Positions 1-5,813 are shown, counted from the first letter of the stretch. The stretch: DNA of 5,840 nt from SIG607 sp045601805 (GCA_045601805.1 JAZSAJ010000017.1:1-5840), one strand, 5' to 3'. Numbers and translations are program-made. Notes: generated by a model not told the origin, from the sequence alone.

Positions 1-979
1 CAGAAACATCGCCTGCCTGTGTTTCAATAATGGGCAAAGCAGTTATTGAACCACCGCCATATTCGGGTGCAACACGGGCTGCTCTCTCTAAAAGTCTGGA
101 ATGTAAATAGAATACATCACCGGGATATGCCTCACGACCCGGAGGACGGCGTATTAAAAGAGAAAGTGCACGGTAAGCAATAGCGTGCTTTGATAAGTCA
201 TCATAAATTATGAGAACATCTTTTCCCTGCTGCATAAAATATTCTGCCATGGCACAGCCTGAATATGGTGCCACATACTGAAGTGGTGCTGTTTCGGATG
301 CTGATGCTGATACAATAATTGTATGTTGCATAGCTCCTGCCTTTGAAAGCTCATTTGCAAGCTGAACCACTGCAGTGTTTTTTTGACCAATGGCAACATA
401 TATACAAATAACACCTGTATTTTTTTGATTTATAATAGTATCAATAACAATTTCTGTTTTACCTGTTTGGCGGTCGCCTATAATAAGTTCACGCTGACCA
501 CGGCCAATTGGTATCATACTGTCAATTGCTTTAATACCCGTTTGAAGCGGAACGCTAACACTTTTACGCTCTATTATACCGGGTGCTTCCTGCTCAATTG
601 GGCGGGTTGAACTATATTCAATTGGGCCCTTGCCGTCAATTGCTTCGCCCAAAGCGTTTACCACCCTGCCAAGCAGTTTTTCGCCAACAGGAACAGAAAG
701 CACCTTGCCTGTTCTTTTAACGGTTGAACCCTCGCGAATATTATTTTTATTAGAAAGAACCGCAACCGAAACGGTATCTTCTTCAAGGTTTTGAGCCATA
801 CCGAAACTGCCGTCTTCAAATTCAAGCAGTTCATTTGCCATACAGTTAGCAAGGCCCCAAACACGCGCAATACCGTCGCCCACAAGAATAACTTTACCCG
901 TTTCGCTCATTTGTGTGCGTTCTTTATAATTTTCAATTTGTGTTTTAATTATATTGCTGATTTCACTGGGATTACTCAT
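1..979 (-). CDS. atpA: F0F1 ATP synthase subunit alpha, N-terminal 326 residues (runs off the left edge)
   Basis: This is the nucleotide-binding, non-catalytic subunit of the F1 head; three alpha alternate with three beta subunits on the cytoplasmic side of the membrane. Translation gives an N-terminal beta-barrel domain (about residues 25-95), then the conserved LLGRVVNALG (102-111) and the nucleotide-binding domain. The P-loop GDRQTGKT is at 168-175, YVAIGQK near 194-200, the Walker B-like LIIYDD at 256-261, and RRPPGREAYPGDVFYLHSRLLERAAR at about 277-302, cut by the window edge at ...IIETQAGDVS. About 175 residues of a usual 500 are missing, including the alpha arginine-finger region (SRVGG), so completeness cannot be judged. 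The ATG at 979 overlaps the atpH stop as ATGA, with AGGGAG (995-990) 10 nt upstream. One small oddity is Glu176 directly after the P-loop, where Ala or Ser is usual in the homologues I recall. No frameshift is seen. Identification is secure. Confidence 0.97.
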   Translation of the reverse strand, partial: MSNPSEISNIIKTQIENYKERTQMSETGKVILVGDGIARVWGLANCMANELLEFEDGSFGMAQNLEEDTVSVAVLSNKNNIREGSTVKRTGKVLSVPVGEKLLGRVVNALGEAIDGKGPIEYSSTRPIEQEAPGIIERKSVSVPLQTGIKAIDSMIPIGRGQRELIIGDRQTGKTEIVIDTIINQKNTGVICIYVAIGQKNTAVVQLANELSKAGAMQHTIIVSASASETAPLQYVAPYSGCAMAEYFMQQGKDVLIIYDDLSKHAIAYRALSLLIRRPPGREAYPGDVFYLHSRLLERAARVAPEYGGGSITALPIIETQAGDVS

Positions 980-1506
980 TCACTTATTACTCCCTTTACC
1001 TTATTAAGTCGGGCAGATACACTGCCGTCTAAGGTTTTTCCGTCTACTTCAACCTTTATTCCGCCTATTAAAGATTTATCTTCAATGTAAACCGCTTCCA
1101 CGGTTTTTTGGGTTAATTTACAAAGTTTTTTATTAAGCGCTGTTTTTTGTTCTTCGCTAAGTTCGGCGGCATAGTAAACCTTTGCAACAATTTTGTTTTC
1201 ATAATGGTTTAAAAGGTTTCTATATTCATTTATGCAGTCAAATATTTCACAAATATGTCCGTTTTCACAAAGCAGTTTTAAAAACACTTTGACATATTCG
1301 CACTCTAAACTGCCAAATGCTTCTTCTATTAAATTAAGCCGTTCGCTTAAAAGTACTGCCGGAGAATTTAAAACCCTTACATATTCTCCGTTTTCTTTAA
1401 ACACCGTATAAACAGTGTTTAAACATTCGGCATACTTCTTTGTTTGCCCACTTGATACGGCAAGTTTAAATAGCGCAATAGCATATTCCTTAGCTGTCTG
1501 CGTCAT
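976..1506 (-). CDS. atpH: F0F1 ATP synthase subunit delta
   Basis: This is the peripheral-stalk subunit (OSCP equivalent) that sits on top of F1 and ties the alpha subunits to the b-subunit stalk. The protein is 176 residues, the usual size for the family. It is mostly helical at the N-terminus (AKEYAIALFKLA near the start, typical of the delta helical domain). It ends in the family's best-conserved segment, DKSLIGGIKVEVDGKTLDGS followed by VSARLNKVKG, close to the usual D-x-S-L-I-G-G...DGS...L pattern. The ATG at 1506 was chosen because AGGTGA (1517-1512) sits 5 nt upstream. An in-frame GTG at 1515 lies inside that Shine-Dalgarno sequence and would add only three residues. The start overlaps the end of atpF by 17 bp and the stop overlaps the atpA start (ATGA), so translational coupling on both sides is likely. 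Confidence 0.95.
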   Translation of the reverse strand: MTQTAKEYAIALFKLAVSSGQTKKYAECLNTVYTVFKENGEYVRVLNSPAVLLSERLNLIEEAFGSLECEYVKVFLKLLCENGHICEIFDCINEYRNLLNHYENKIVAKVYYAAELSEEQKTALNKKLCKLTQKTVEAVYIEDKSLIGGIKVEVDGKTLDGSVSARLNKVKGVISE

Positions 1507-2005
1507 TTTCTTCACCTAATTCTTCAATAAAGGAATCAATCATTTCTTTATGGTCTTCTTTATTGATTTCGCGTTTAAGCATTTTTTCGCTTAACAGCGC
1601 GCTAACTTCAATAATTTCCTTTTTAACTTCGTTTTCGGCTTTTTTCTTTTCAAGAAGCGCGTCTTCTTTTGCCCTGTTTACAATGCCTTCGGCTTCGCTT
1701 TTTGCATTTTCAATAATTTCATTTTCACGCGCTTTGGCAATTTTTACGGCAGAACGAATAACACCGTCGGCTTCGTTTTTTGCGCCCAACAGTTTTTCTT
1801 CGTATTGCTGTTTATTTAAAAGCGCCTCGTTTTTTGCTTCTTCGGCGCGGTTATAGTCTTCTTCAATTGCATTTTGACGGTTTATAAGCATTTTTTTAAC
1901 CGGATTATACAAAATTTTTTTAACTATAACAAAAATTAAAACAAGGTTTAAAAGTGACACTAATATCTGCCACAAATTAACCGAAATAACATCTAACGAT
2001 TGCAT
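1490..2005 (-). CDS. atpF: F0F1 ATP synthase subunit b
   Basis: This is the peripheral-stalk (stator) subunit of F0, which links subunit a in the membrane to delta and alpha on F1. The protein has 171 residues, the usual length. One N-terminal membrane helix (about 9-31, LWQILVSLLNLVLIFVIVKKIL) is followed by the typical basic NPVKKML turn. A long charged, Ala/Glu/Lys-rich coiled coil runs from about residue 40 to 160 and has no globular domain. A single b gene is present, with no b' copy, so a b2 homodimer is expected. The ATG at 2005 is preceded by GGAG (2016-2013) with 7 nt spacing. It starts 14 nt after the atpE stop, and its 3' end overlaps atpH. The serine/phenylalanine-rich open frame on the opposite strand here is only the mirror of this coiled-coil composition. 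Confidence 0.96.
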   Translation of the reverse strand: MQSLDVISVNLWQILVSLLNLVLIFVIVKKILYNPVKKMLINRQNAIEEDYNRAEEAKNEALLNKQQYEEKLLGAKNEADGVIRSAVKIAKARENEIIENAKSEAEGIVNRAKEDALLEKKKAENEVKKEIIEVSALLSEKMLKREINKEDHKEMIDSFIEELGEENDADS

Positions 2006-2019
2006 ACTTTTACTCCGAA

Positions 2020-2307
2020 TTAAAGAGCTTTAATTGTTTCAACAAGAATGTTTACAAGAATTCTTGGCGCAACAAAAAGAAGTAAAATTGCAATAACCAA
2101 AGCATAAAGACCTGTGGTTTCTGCAACCGCACAACCCATAAGCATTGTTGTGGTTACTGCGCCCTTGCTTTCGGGTTGACGGCCAATTGCTTCGCACGCT
2201 TTTGCAACTGCGTTACCTTCACCAATACCGGGGCCAATACCTGCAATCATTGCAGTACCTGCGCCCAAAGCACAACAACCCAAAATAATACCAATTGCGA
2301 TTTCCAT
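2020..2307 (-). CDS. atpE: F0F1 ATP synthase subunit c with a two-carboxylate (sodium-type) ion site
   Basis: This proteolipid forms the rotating c-ring of F0 and carries the coupling ion. The 95-residue protein is a hairpin of two membrane helices (about 3-40 and 50-85), with the polar loop GRQPESKG at about 42-49. Helix 1 has the glycine-rich AGIGPGIGEG, placing Glu30 where sodium-type rings usually have Gln (Gln32 of Ilyobacter tartaricus). Helix 2 has VAETTGLY: the essential Glu63, then Thr64 and Thr65, and Tyr68, matching Glu65, Ser66, Thr67 and Tyr70 of that reference. Glu63 plus hydroxyl residues indicates sodium binding, and the extra Glu30 resembles the Fusobacterium nucleatum ring. 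The ATG at 2307 is supported by GGAGG (2320-2316), 8 nt upstream. An in-frame TTG at 2322 would overlap that site and is not favoured. The start lies 1 nt after the atpB stop. Subunit identity is certain; ion specificity is inferred. Confidence 0.97.
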   Translation of the reverse strand: MEIAIGIILGCCALGAGTAMIAGIGPGIGEGNAVAKACEAIGRQPESKGAVTTTMLMGCAVAETTGLYALVIAILLLFVAPRILVNILVETIKAL

Positions 2308-2308
2308 T

Positions 2309-3193
2309 TTATTTTCCTCCAACTATTTTTTTATTTCTTTTTATATACTCATCAATATCAAAGGCACCCGAAACATTAAGCATTGTAAGCATTGCAAAAA
2401 TAAATGCCTGTAAACAACCGCTGAAAATATCAAAATACAAAGAAAGCACAGCGGGAATACCTATTTGCAAAAATGGTATTTCTGCCAAAAAGCCGGGAAG
2501 CCACCTAAACAAAGTTGCCGATAAAGACGATAAAGCATACGCTAAAAGCGTAGAAATTACCGTTCCCGAAAGCACATTGCCGTAATGACGGAATGACATT
2601 GAAATTGGTGTAGCAAATTCGCTTATAAAGTTTATTGGGGCCAAAAAAGCCACCGGTTCGGTAAAACTTTTTAAATAATGAACAGGGCCGCACTTTAATT
2701 TATAATAGGTTATTAATATGAAAACAAGAATTGCCCAACCGCCCACAATATTTATATCGGAAGTTGGCGGGAATAAACCTAAAAGCGACAAAAGACTTGA
2801 AAATGCGGAAAGAGCCAAAATGGCAATAACAAACGCCGAATAACCCTTAAAATATTCACCCATATTTTCTTTTACCAAACCGTCTACTTTTTCAACAATA
2901 AGTTCGGCAAAGTGTTGGCGTTTAAGTTCAATATGCTCTTTTAAGCCGTGTGTTATATACAAGCAGAAAAAGAGTATTGTTATAATTACCAACGCCGAAT
3001 TAAGTTGCGATTCGGTTATGGGCAGGTTTTGTATGGGCATATTTATTGTAAAGAAAATTCTTGCGCCTGTTATGGTAATACCCTGTGATAACGGTTGGGT
3101 TAGCGCCTTTACAACCATGCCCAAAACAAGCGGTAAAACCATCATAACAATATAAATGGTATCAACAATTTTAAATTTTAACGAGGTTTTCAA
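2309..3193 (-). CDS. atpB: F0F1 ATP synthase subunit a
   Basis: This is the F0 stator membrane subunit that forms the two ion half-channels beside the c-ring. It has 294 residues, at the long end for bacteria (E. coli has 271), and several membrane helices. The essential arginine is Arg202 in ISMSFRHYGNVLSG. The last helix region holds the conserved LQAFIFAMLT with Gln262 (Gln252 in E. coli). LFPPTSDINI (140-149) matches the conserved loop before the middle helices. Aligned by eye on Arg202 and Gln262, E. coli Glu219 becomes Thr211 and His245 becomes Asp255. The start is a TTG at 3193, chosen because the purine-rich AGGGGGGTG (3206-3198) lies just upstream and because the first helix (about 10-30) would be cut by the next ATG at residue 17. 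Its last codons, encoding VGGK, contain the atpE ribosome binding site, so the two genes are probably coupled in translation. Confidence 0.96.
   Translation of the reverse strand: MKTSLKFKIVDTIYIVMMVLPLVLGMVVKALTQPLSQGITITGARIFFTINMPIQNLPITESQLNSALVIITILFFCLYITHGLKEHIELKRQHFAELIVEKVDGLVKENMGEYFKGYSAFVIAILALSAFSSLLSLLGLFPPTSDINIVGGWAILVFILITYYKLKCGPVHYLKSFTEPVAFLAPINFISEFATPISMSFRHYGNVLSGTVISTLLAYALSSLSATLFRWLPGFLAEIPFLQIGIPAVLSLYFDIFSGCLQAFIFAMLTMLNVSGAFDIDEYIKRNKKIVGGK
2316..2320 (-). promoter_or_regulatory. atpE ribosome binding site inside the end of atpB
   Basis: GGAGG lies within the GTT GGA GGA AAA codons that encode the last residues (VGGK) of subunit a, and 8 nt separate it from the atpE ATG at 2307. 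It decides the c-subunit start against the upstream TTG at 2322. It also means ribosomes finishing atpB pass over the start signal for atpE, the subunit needed in the highest copy number. Confidence 0.85.
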
Positions 3194-3197
3194 AGCA

Positions 3198-3206
3198 CAC
3201 CCCCCT
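3198..3206 (-). promoter_or_regulatory. Ribosome binding site supporting the TTG start of atpB
   Basis: AGGGGGGTG differs from the ideal AGGAGGTG core by G in place of A and lies 4 nt before TTG at 3193. It is the only good Shine-Dalgarno sequence near the N-terminus of subunit a, so the rare TTG start is preferred over an internal ATG that would remove part of the first membrane helix. Confidence 0.65.
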
Positions 3207-3224
3207 TTTTTGTTTTTATAATTT

Positions 3225-3605
3225 TTAGAAATTTTTAAACACAGGACGTAATGCTATGGCAATACGCGGGAAAACATAAGGAATTATAAGCGCTATAGTA
3301 TTAAAAACGGGAACAGCGTAACCTATAACCGCCACAACAAGCAACATAAAAAACCTTAACATTTGCGATATTTTTACCAAGTTTTTTGCCTGTTTTTCTT
3401 CTTTTTTTAAGGCGGACTGAACAGTAATGCCCATTAAAAAGAAATTACCAACTGCCGCCAAATATCCTAAAATGTTGCCTGTTAGCACTTTATAATCCCA
3501 TTTACCTATAATTAAGAAAACCGATTGCAATATTACACTTAACAAAAAAGTAACAACAGCAATATAACAGGTTTCTTTTTTAACGGTAGCGTCAATTTTT
3601 TGCAT
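3225..3605 (-). CDS. atpI: ATP synthase subunit I-like protein (AtpI family)
   Basis: This is a small membrane protein of 126 residues with four predicted membrane helices (about 13-35, 42-65, 81-102 and 103-118 by hydrophobicity). It sits directly upstream of atpB. Position, size and topology match the AtpI family (ATP-synt_I), the first gene of many bacterial atp operons, thought to help assemble the c-ring or support ion uptake. Sequence conservation in this family is weak, so the call rests mainly on context. Its basic stretch between helices 2 and 3 (LKKEEKQAKNLVK) is on the cytoplasmic side by the positive-inside rule. The ATG at 3605 follows AGGTGG (3616-3611) with 5 nt spacing. An in-frame GTG at 3614 lies inside the Shine-Dalgarno sequence and would add three residues. 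A promoter candidate lies just upstream, and atpB begins 31 nt downstream of the stop. Confidence 0.85.
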   Translation of the reverse strand: MQKIDATVKKETCYIAVVTFLLSVILQSVFLIIGKWDYKVLTGNILGYLAAVGNFFLMGITVQSALKKEEKQAKNLVKISQMLRFFMLLVVAVIGYAVPVFNTIALIIPYVFPRIAIALRPVFKNF

Positions 3606-3633
3606 TTTGTCCACCTCAATACATACTTTAATT

Positions 3634-3662
3634 ATTTTACTATAATTTTAACCTTTTTACAA
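3634..3662 (-). promoter_or_regulatory. Promoter candidate for the atp operon
   Basis: Between the eamA stop and atpI, the minus strand reads TTGTAA (3662-3657), 17 nt, then TAAAAT (3639-3634). Both boxes match four or five of six consensus positions with ideal spacing. The start site would be near 3627, leaving about 22 nt before the atpI ATG, including its AGGTGG site. It would let the ATP synthase genes be expressed independently of the transporter genes. A 6-bp inverted repeat (AATTAT and ATAATT, 6 nt apart) surrounds the -10 box, but in such AT-rich DNA it may be chance. Confidence 0.62.
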
Positions 3663-3670
3663 GGTAATAA

Positions 3671-4543
3671 TTACTTTTTGGGCGATAGTTCGTTTAATAA
3701 TGTAAACCCAAGTATTAAAGCACCGCCAACAATTTGCACCGCTGTTATGGTTTCTTTTAAAATTAAAACCGAAACCGCTACCGCAACAAGCGGGTCAATG
3801 TAACTTAAAACGGCGGTTTCTTGACCGGAAAGTACCTTTATTGAAGAAAAATACAAACAGTATGTAATTCCTGTATGAATTATACCTATTACCGCTATGC
3901 AAATTAAACCTAATTTATTAACGCCCGCAAAACCGTTTTGTTCGGTTAATAAAACGTATGGTAACAGTACAAATACTGCCGCAACAAACTGCAAAAAGGT
4001 GCGGTGAATTCCGCCTACCTTTTGTATTTTTTTGTTTAAAATAATAACCGTTGCGTATAAACAAGCCGCCGAAAGCCCAAAAGCAATTCCCAAAAGGTGT
4101 TTGTTGCTTTTTGATATATCGCCAACACCTGTTATAAGCACAATACCAAGGGTAGACATTAAAAAGCAAATCCACTGCTTTGCCGTCATTTTTTCCTTAA
4201 ACAAAATTGGGCAAACAAGTGTTACAATTATTGGTGCAAAATAATAACTTAATGTTGCAACCGATACTGTTGTGTATTTATACGCCTCAAATAAAAGTAT
4301 CCAGTTAAAACCCATTGCAATTCCCGACACAAGTAAAAGCGGTATTTCGCTTTTTATGGCAGAAAAATTGATTTTTTGCTTTGTAACAATTAAGAATACT
4401 CCCAAAAGTGCGGCGGCTATTACTGCCCTGCACAGCGCAAGTAAAGGCGAAGATATTTGGGTAAACCGCACAAAAATACCAATTGTGCCAAAAACCGCCA
4501 TTGAAACGGCAAGCATTACCCTTGCCTTGTTTGTATTTGACAT
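3671..4543 (-). CDS. DMT superfamily (EamA family) transporter
   Basis: This is an inner-membrane transporter of the drug/metabolite type with 290 residues and ten predicted membrane helices, the standard size. Two tandem EamA repeats are visible, about 8-137 and 150-285. Each ends in the typical segment: FKEKMTAKQWICFLMSTLGIVLI in the first and LKETITAVQIVGGALILGFTLL in the second, with a conserved Glu before the last helix of each. The first repeat begins with MAVFGTIGIFVRF, a common opening in this family. Members export or import amino acids, cofactors, nucleotides or drugs, and nothing here identifies the substrate, so no symbol is given. The ATG at 4543 has AGGAG (4555-4551) 7 nt upstream, overlapping the TAG stop of the CHR gene. 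Co-transcription with the CHR pair is therefore likely. It is not a known ATP synthase component despite lying next to atpI. Confidence 0.9.
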   Translation of the reverse strand: MSNTNKARVMLAVSMAVFGTIGIFVRFTQISSPLLALCRAVIAAALLGVFLIVTKQKINFSAIKSEIPLLLVSGIAMGFNWILLFEAYKYTTVSVATLSYYFAPIIVTLVCPILFKEKMTAKQWICFLMSTLGIVLITGVGDISKSNKHLLGIAFGLSAACLYATVIILNKKIQKVGGIHRTFLQFVAAVFVLLPYVLLTEQNGFAGVNKLGLICIAVIGIIHTGITYCLYFSSIKVLSGQETAVLSYIDPLVAVAVSVLILKETITAVQIVGGALILGFTLLNELSPKK

Positions 4544-4553
4544 TTGTTTTCTC

Positions 4554-5135
4554 CTACATTAAATAACCGCTTATAATTCCAATTACTGCTGAAAGCAGTA
4601 TTATAACTATTGGGTGCACCTTTTTAAACACAAGCACCGCGCTAAGCAAAAAGATGCCAAGTGAAACAAAAAATTCTGCCGTTTTAAACACCGAAACACT
4701 AAAGCCCATTGGGAAGAAAACGGTGGTTGCCATCCCTATAAGCGCCGAACCAATAAGACCAATTACGGCAGGTTTAAGGCCGGTCATAACCCCTGCCACA
4801 ATTTTGTTTGTTTTAAATTTTTCGTAAAACTGCGCAACAATTAAAATAACAATAAACGACGGCAACACAACGCCAAGTGTGGCACAAAAAGAGCCAAAAA
4901 CGGCACCCAAAATGCCAAATTCCCTGCCTACAACCGAACCAATATAGGTGGCAATATTTATTGCAAAGGGCCCTGGGGTAGATTCGCTTACCGCAATAAA
5001 GTTTACAAGCGAAGCCGAATTTAGCCACTCGTTTGCCAAAACTTCTTCGCTAATAAGCGGAAGCATTGCATAACCGCCGCCAAAGGTAAACGCGCCAATT
5101 TTAAAGAAGGTTAAAAACAGTTTTAAAAATATCAT
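4554..5135 (-). CDS. CHR-family (chromate transporter-like) short-chain protein, second of the pair
   Basis: This is a membrane protein of 193 residues in the chromate ion transporter family, short-chain type with one CHR domain. The signature segments are FFKIGAFTFGGGYAMLPL (GGGYAM at 19-24), ESTPGPFAIN (ESTPGP at 51-56) and TLGVVLPSF (86-94), followed by hydrophobic helices to the C-terminus. Such single-domain proteins are normally encoded as adjacent pairs and are thought to work as a heterodimer. Characterised members move chromate or related oxyanions, but in an anaerobe the true substrate is unknown. The ATG at 5135 overlaps the stop of the preceding paralogue as ATGA, with AAGGGGG about 9 nt upstream. 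A longer frame starting at 5177 was rejected because its extra 14 residues are polar, overlap the upstream gene and are absent from the paralogue. eamA begins 10 nt downstream. Confidence 0.92.
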   Translation of the reverse strand: MIFLKLFLTFFKIGAFTFGGGYAMLPLISEEVLANEWLNSASLVNFIAVSESTPGPFAINIATYIGSVVGREFGILGAVFGSFCATLGVVLPSFIVILIVAQFYEKFKTNKIVAGVMTGLKPAVIGLIGSALIGMATTVFFPMGFSVSVFKTAEFFVSLGIFLLSAVLVFKKVHPIVIILLSAVIGIISGYLM

Positions 5136-5680
5136 TGTCTTTTCCCCCTTAACGAAACAAGGCCGAGCAACGCGCAACCAATAATAACGGCAAGTACAGG
5201 AACATCAAGAAAAACGGTAAGGACAAAAGAAAGCGCAATAATTATATAGGAAAGCGCATCTTTTTCGCACTTTTTATACATAGTCCAAATTGCCTTTAAC
5301 AAAAGCGCCAAAACGCCTGCGCGTATACCAAAAAATGCGTACTGCACCGCTTTAATATTTTGAAATGCGGTTAGCACAAACGAGATAGCAAGTATAATTA
5401 AAAATGACGGCAACACAACGCCGAGTGTGGAAAAAAACGAGCCCCAAAAACCGCAAACTTTATAGCCCACAAAGGTAGCCATATTTATTGCAATAGGCCC
5501 CGGGGTAGATTCCGCAATGGCAACAATTTCTAAAATGTCGTCGTCGGTTATCCACTTTTTGTTTTCGGCTATTTCCTTTTGGATAAGCGGAATCATAGCG
5601 TACCCACCGCCAAAGGTGAACGCACCAATTTTAAAGAACACGGCAAACAGCCGTAATACATTTAAAAATTTGTTTTTCAT
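5132..5680 (-). CDS. CHR-family (chromate transporter-like) short-chain protein, first of the pair
   Basis: This membrane protein of 182 residues is the first gene of the cluster. It carries the same CHR signatures as its downstream neighbour: FFKIGAFTFGGGYAMIPL (GGGYAM at 24-29), ESTPGPIAIN (ESTPGP at 57-62) and TLGVVLPSF (85-93). The C-terminal half is hydrophobic but differs from the paralogue and ends in a basic tail (SLRGKRQ). The paired single-domain arrangement is standard for this family. The two proteins probably form one transporter, with chromate or another oxyanion as the family-level substrate guess; the physiological substrate is unknown. The ATG at 5680 has GAGG (5692-5689) 8 nt upstream, and a strong promoter candidate ends about 30 nt further up. 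The stop codon overlaps the next start (ATGA), pointing to coupled translation and matched amounts of the two proteins. Confidence 0.93.
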   Translation of the reverse strand: MKNKFLNVLRLFAVFFKIGAFTFGGGYAMIPLIQKEIAENKKWITDDDILEIVAIAESTPGPIAINMATFVGYKVCGFWGSFFSTLGVVLPSFLIILAISFVLTAFQNIKAVQYAFFGIRAGVLALLLKAIWTMYKKCEKDALSYIIIALSFVLTVFLDVPVLAVIIGCALLGLVSLRGKRQ

Positions 5681-5712
5681 TTAATAAACCTCGTAAATTA
5701 ACATTAAATAAT

Positions 5713-5741
5713 AGTATACCAAATATTTCCGCATAATTCAA
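5713..5741 (-). promoter_or_regulatory. Promoter for the CHR-eamA transcription unit
   Basis: On the minus strand TTGAAT (5741-5736) is followed after exactly 17 nt by TATACT (5718-5713). A TG precedes the -10 box by one base, giving an extended -10. This is close to the housekeeping sigma-70/SigA consensus. Transcription would begin near 5706, giving a leader of about 25 nt that includes the GAGG ribosome binding site of the first CHR gene. Confidence 0.8.
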
Positions 5742-5755
5742 TAATGGGTTTTGAA

Positions 5756-5790
5756 GAATAAATAATAAAGAATAAAGAAAAAAGAATAAA
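5756..5790. repeat. Five tandem 7-bp repeats upstream of the CHR promoter
   Basis: On the plus strand the units are GAATAAA, TAATAAA, GAATAAA, GAAAAAA and GAATAAA, in uninterrupted register. Three units are identical and two differ by one base. On the transcribed minus strand this is a pyrimidine-rich TTTATTC array ending 14 bp upstream of the -35 box. Such AT-rich DNA could act as an UP-like element or change length by slippage. No function can be read directly. Confidence 0.75.
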
Positions 5791-5813
5791 AAAGGTGTTC
5801 CGCATAGCGAAAC
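5788..5813 (-). terminator. Second stem-loop with T-run, probable backup terminator
   Basis: On the minus strand GTTTCGC (5813-5807) pairs with GCGGAAC (5803-5797) across a TAT loop: seven pairs, one of them G-U. ACC and six T residues (5793-5788) follow. The three unpaired bases before the T-run weaken it as a terminator. It shares the apex GCTATGC with the neighbouring hairpin, so it could instead be one copy of a dispersed palindromic repeat. Confidence 0.5.

Noticed and set aside
383..1090. Plus-strand open frames at 383-610 and 791-1090
   Set aside because: They lie antisense to atpA and atpH, which have clear conserved protein sequences. The translated peptides are low-complexity, with no recognisable motif or good ribosome binding site.
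1563..1856. Plus-strand Ser/Phe-rich frame of 97 codons
   Set aside because: It is the complement of the Lys/Glu/Ala-rich coiled coil of subunit b. The Ser/Phe composition follows from GAA/AAA codons read backwards.
2295..2585. Plus-strand frame over the atpB/atpE junction
   Set aside because: It is antisense to two certain genes and has no family features.
3650..3664. Short inverted repeat ACCTT/AAGGT after eamA as a terminator
   Set aside because: The stem is only 5 bp, with three A-T pairs, and no T-run follows it. It overlaps the -35 region of the atp promoter candidate.
5136..5177. Longer start for the second CHR gene (14 extra residues)
   Set aside because: The ATG at 5135 overlaps the preceding stop as ATGA, has a purine-rich site upstream and aligns with the paralogue's N-terminus. 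The extra residues are polar and lie wholly within the first CHR gene.
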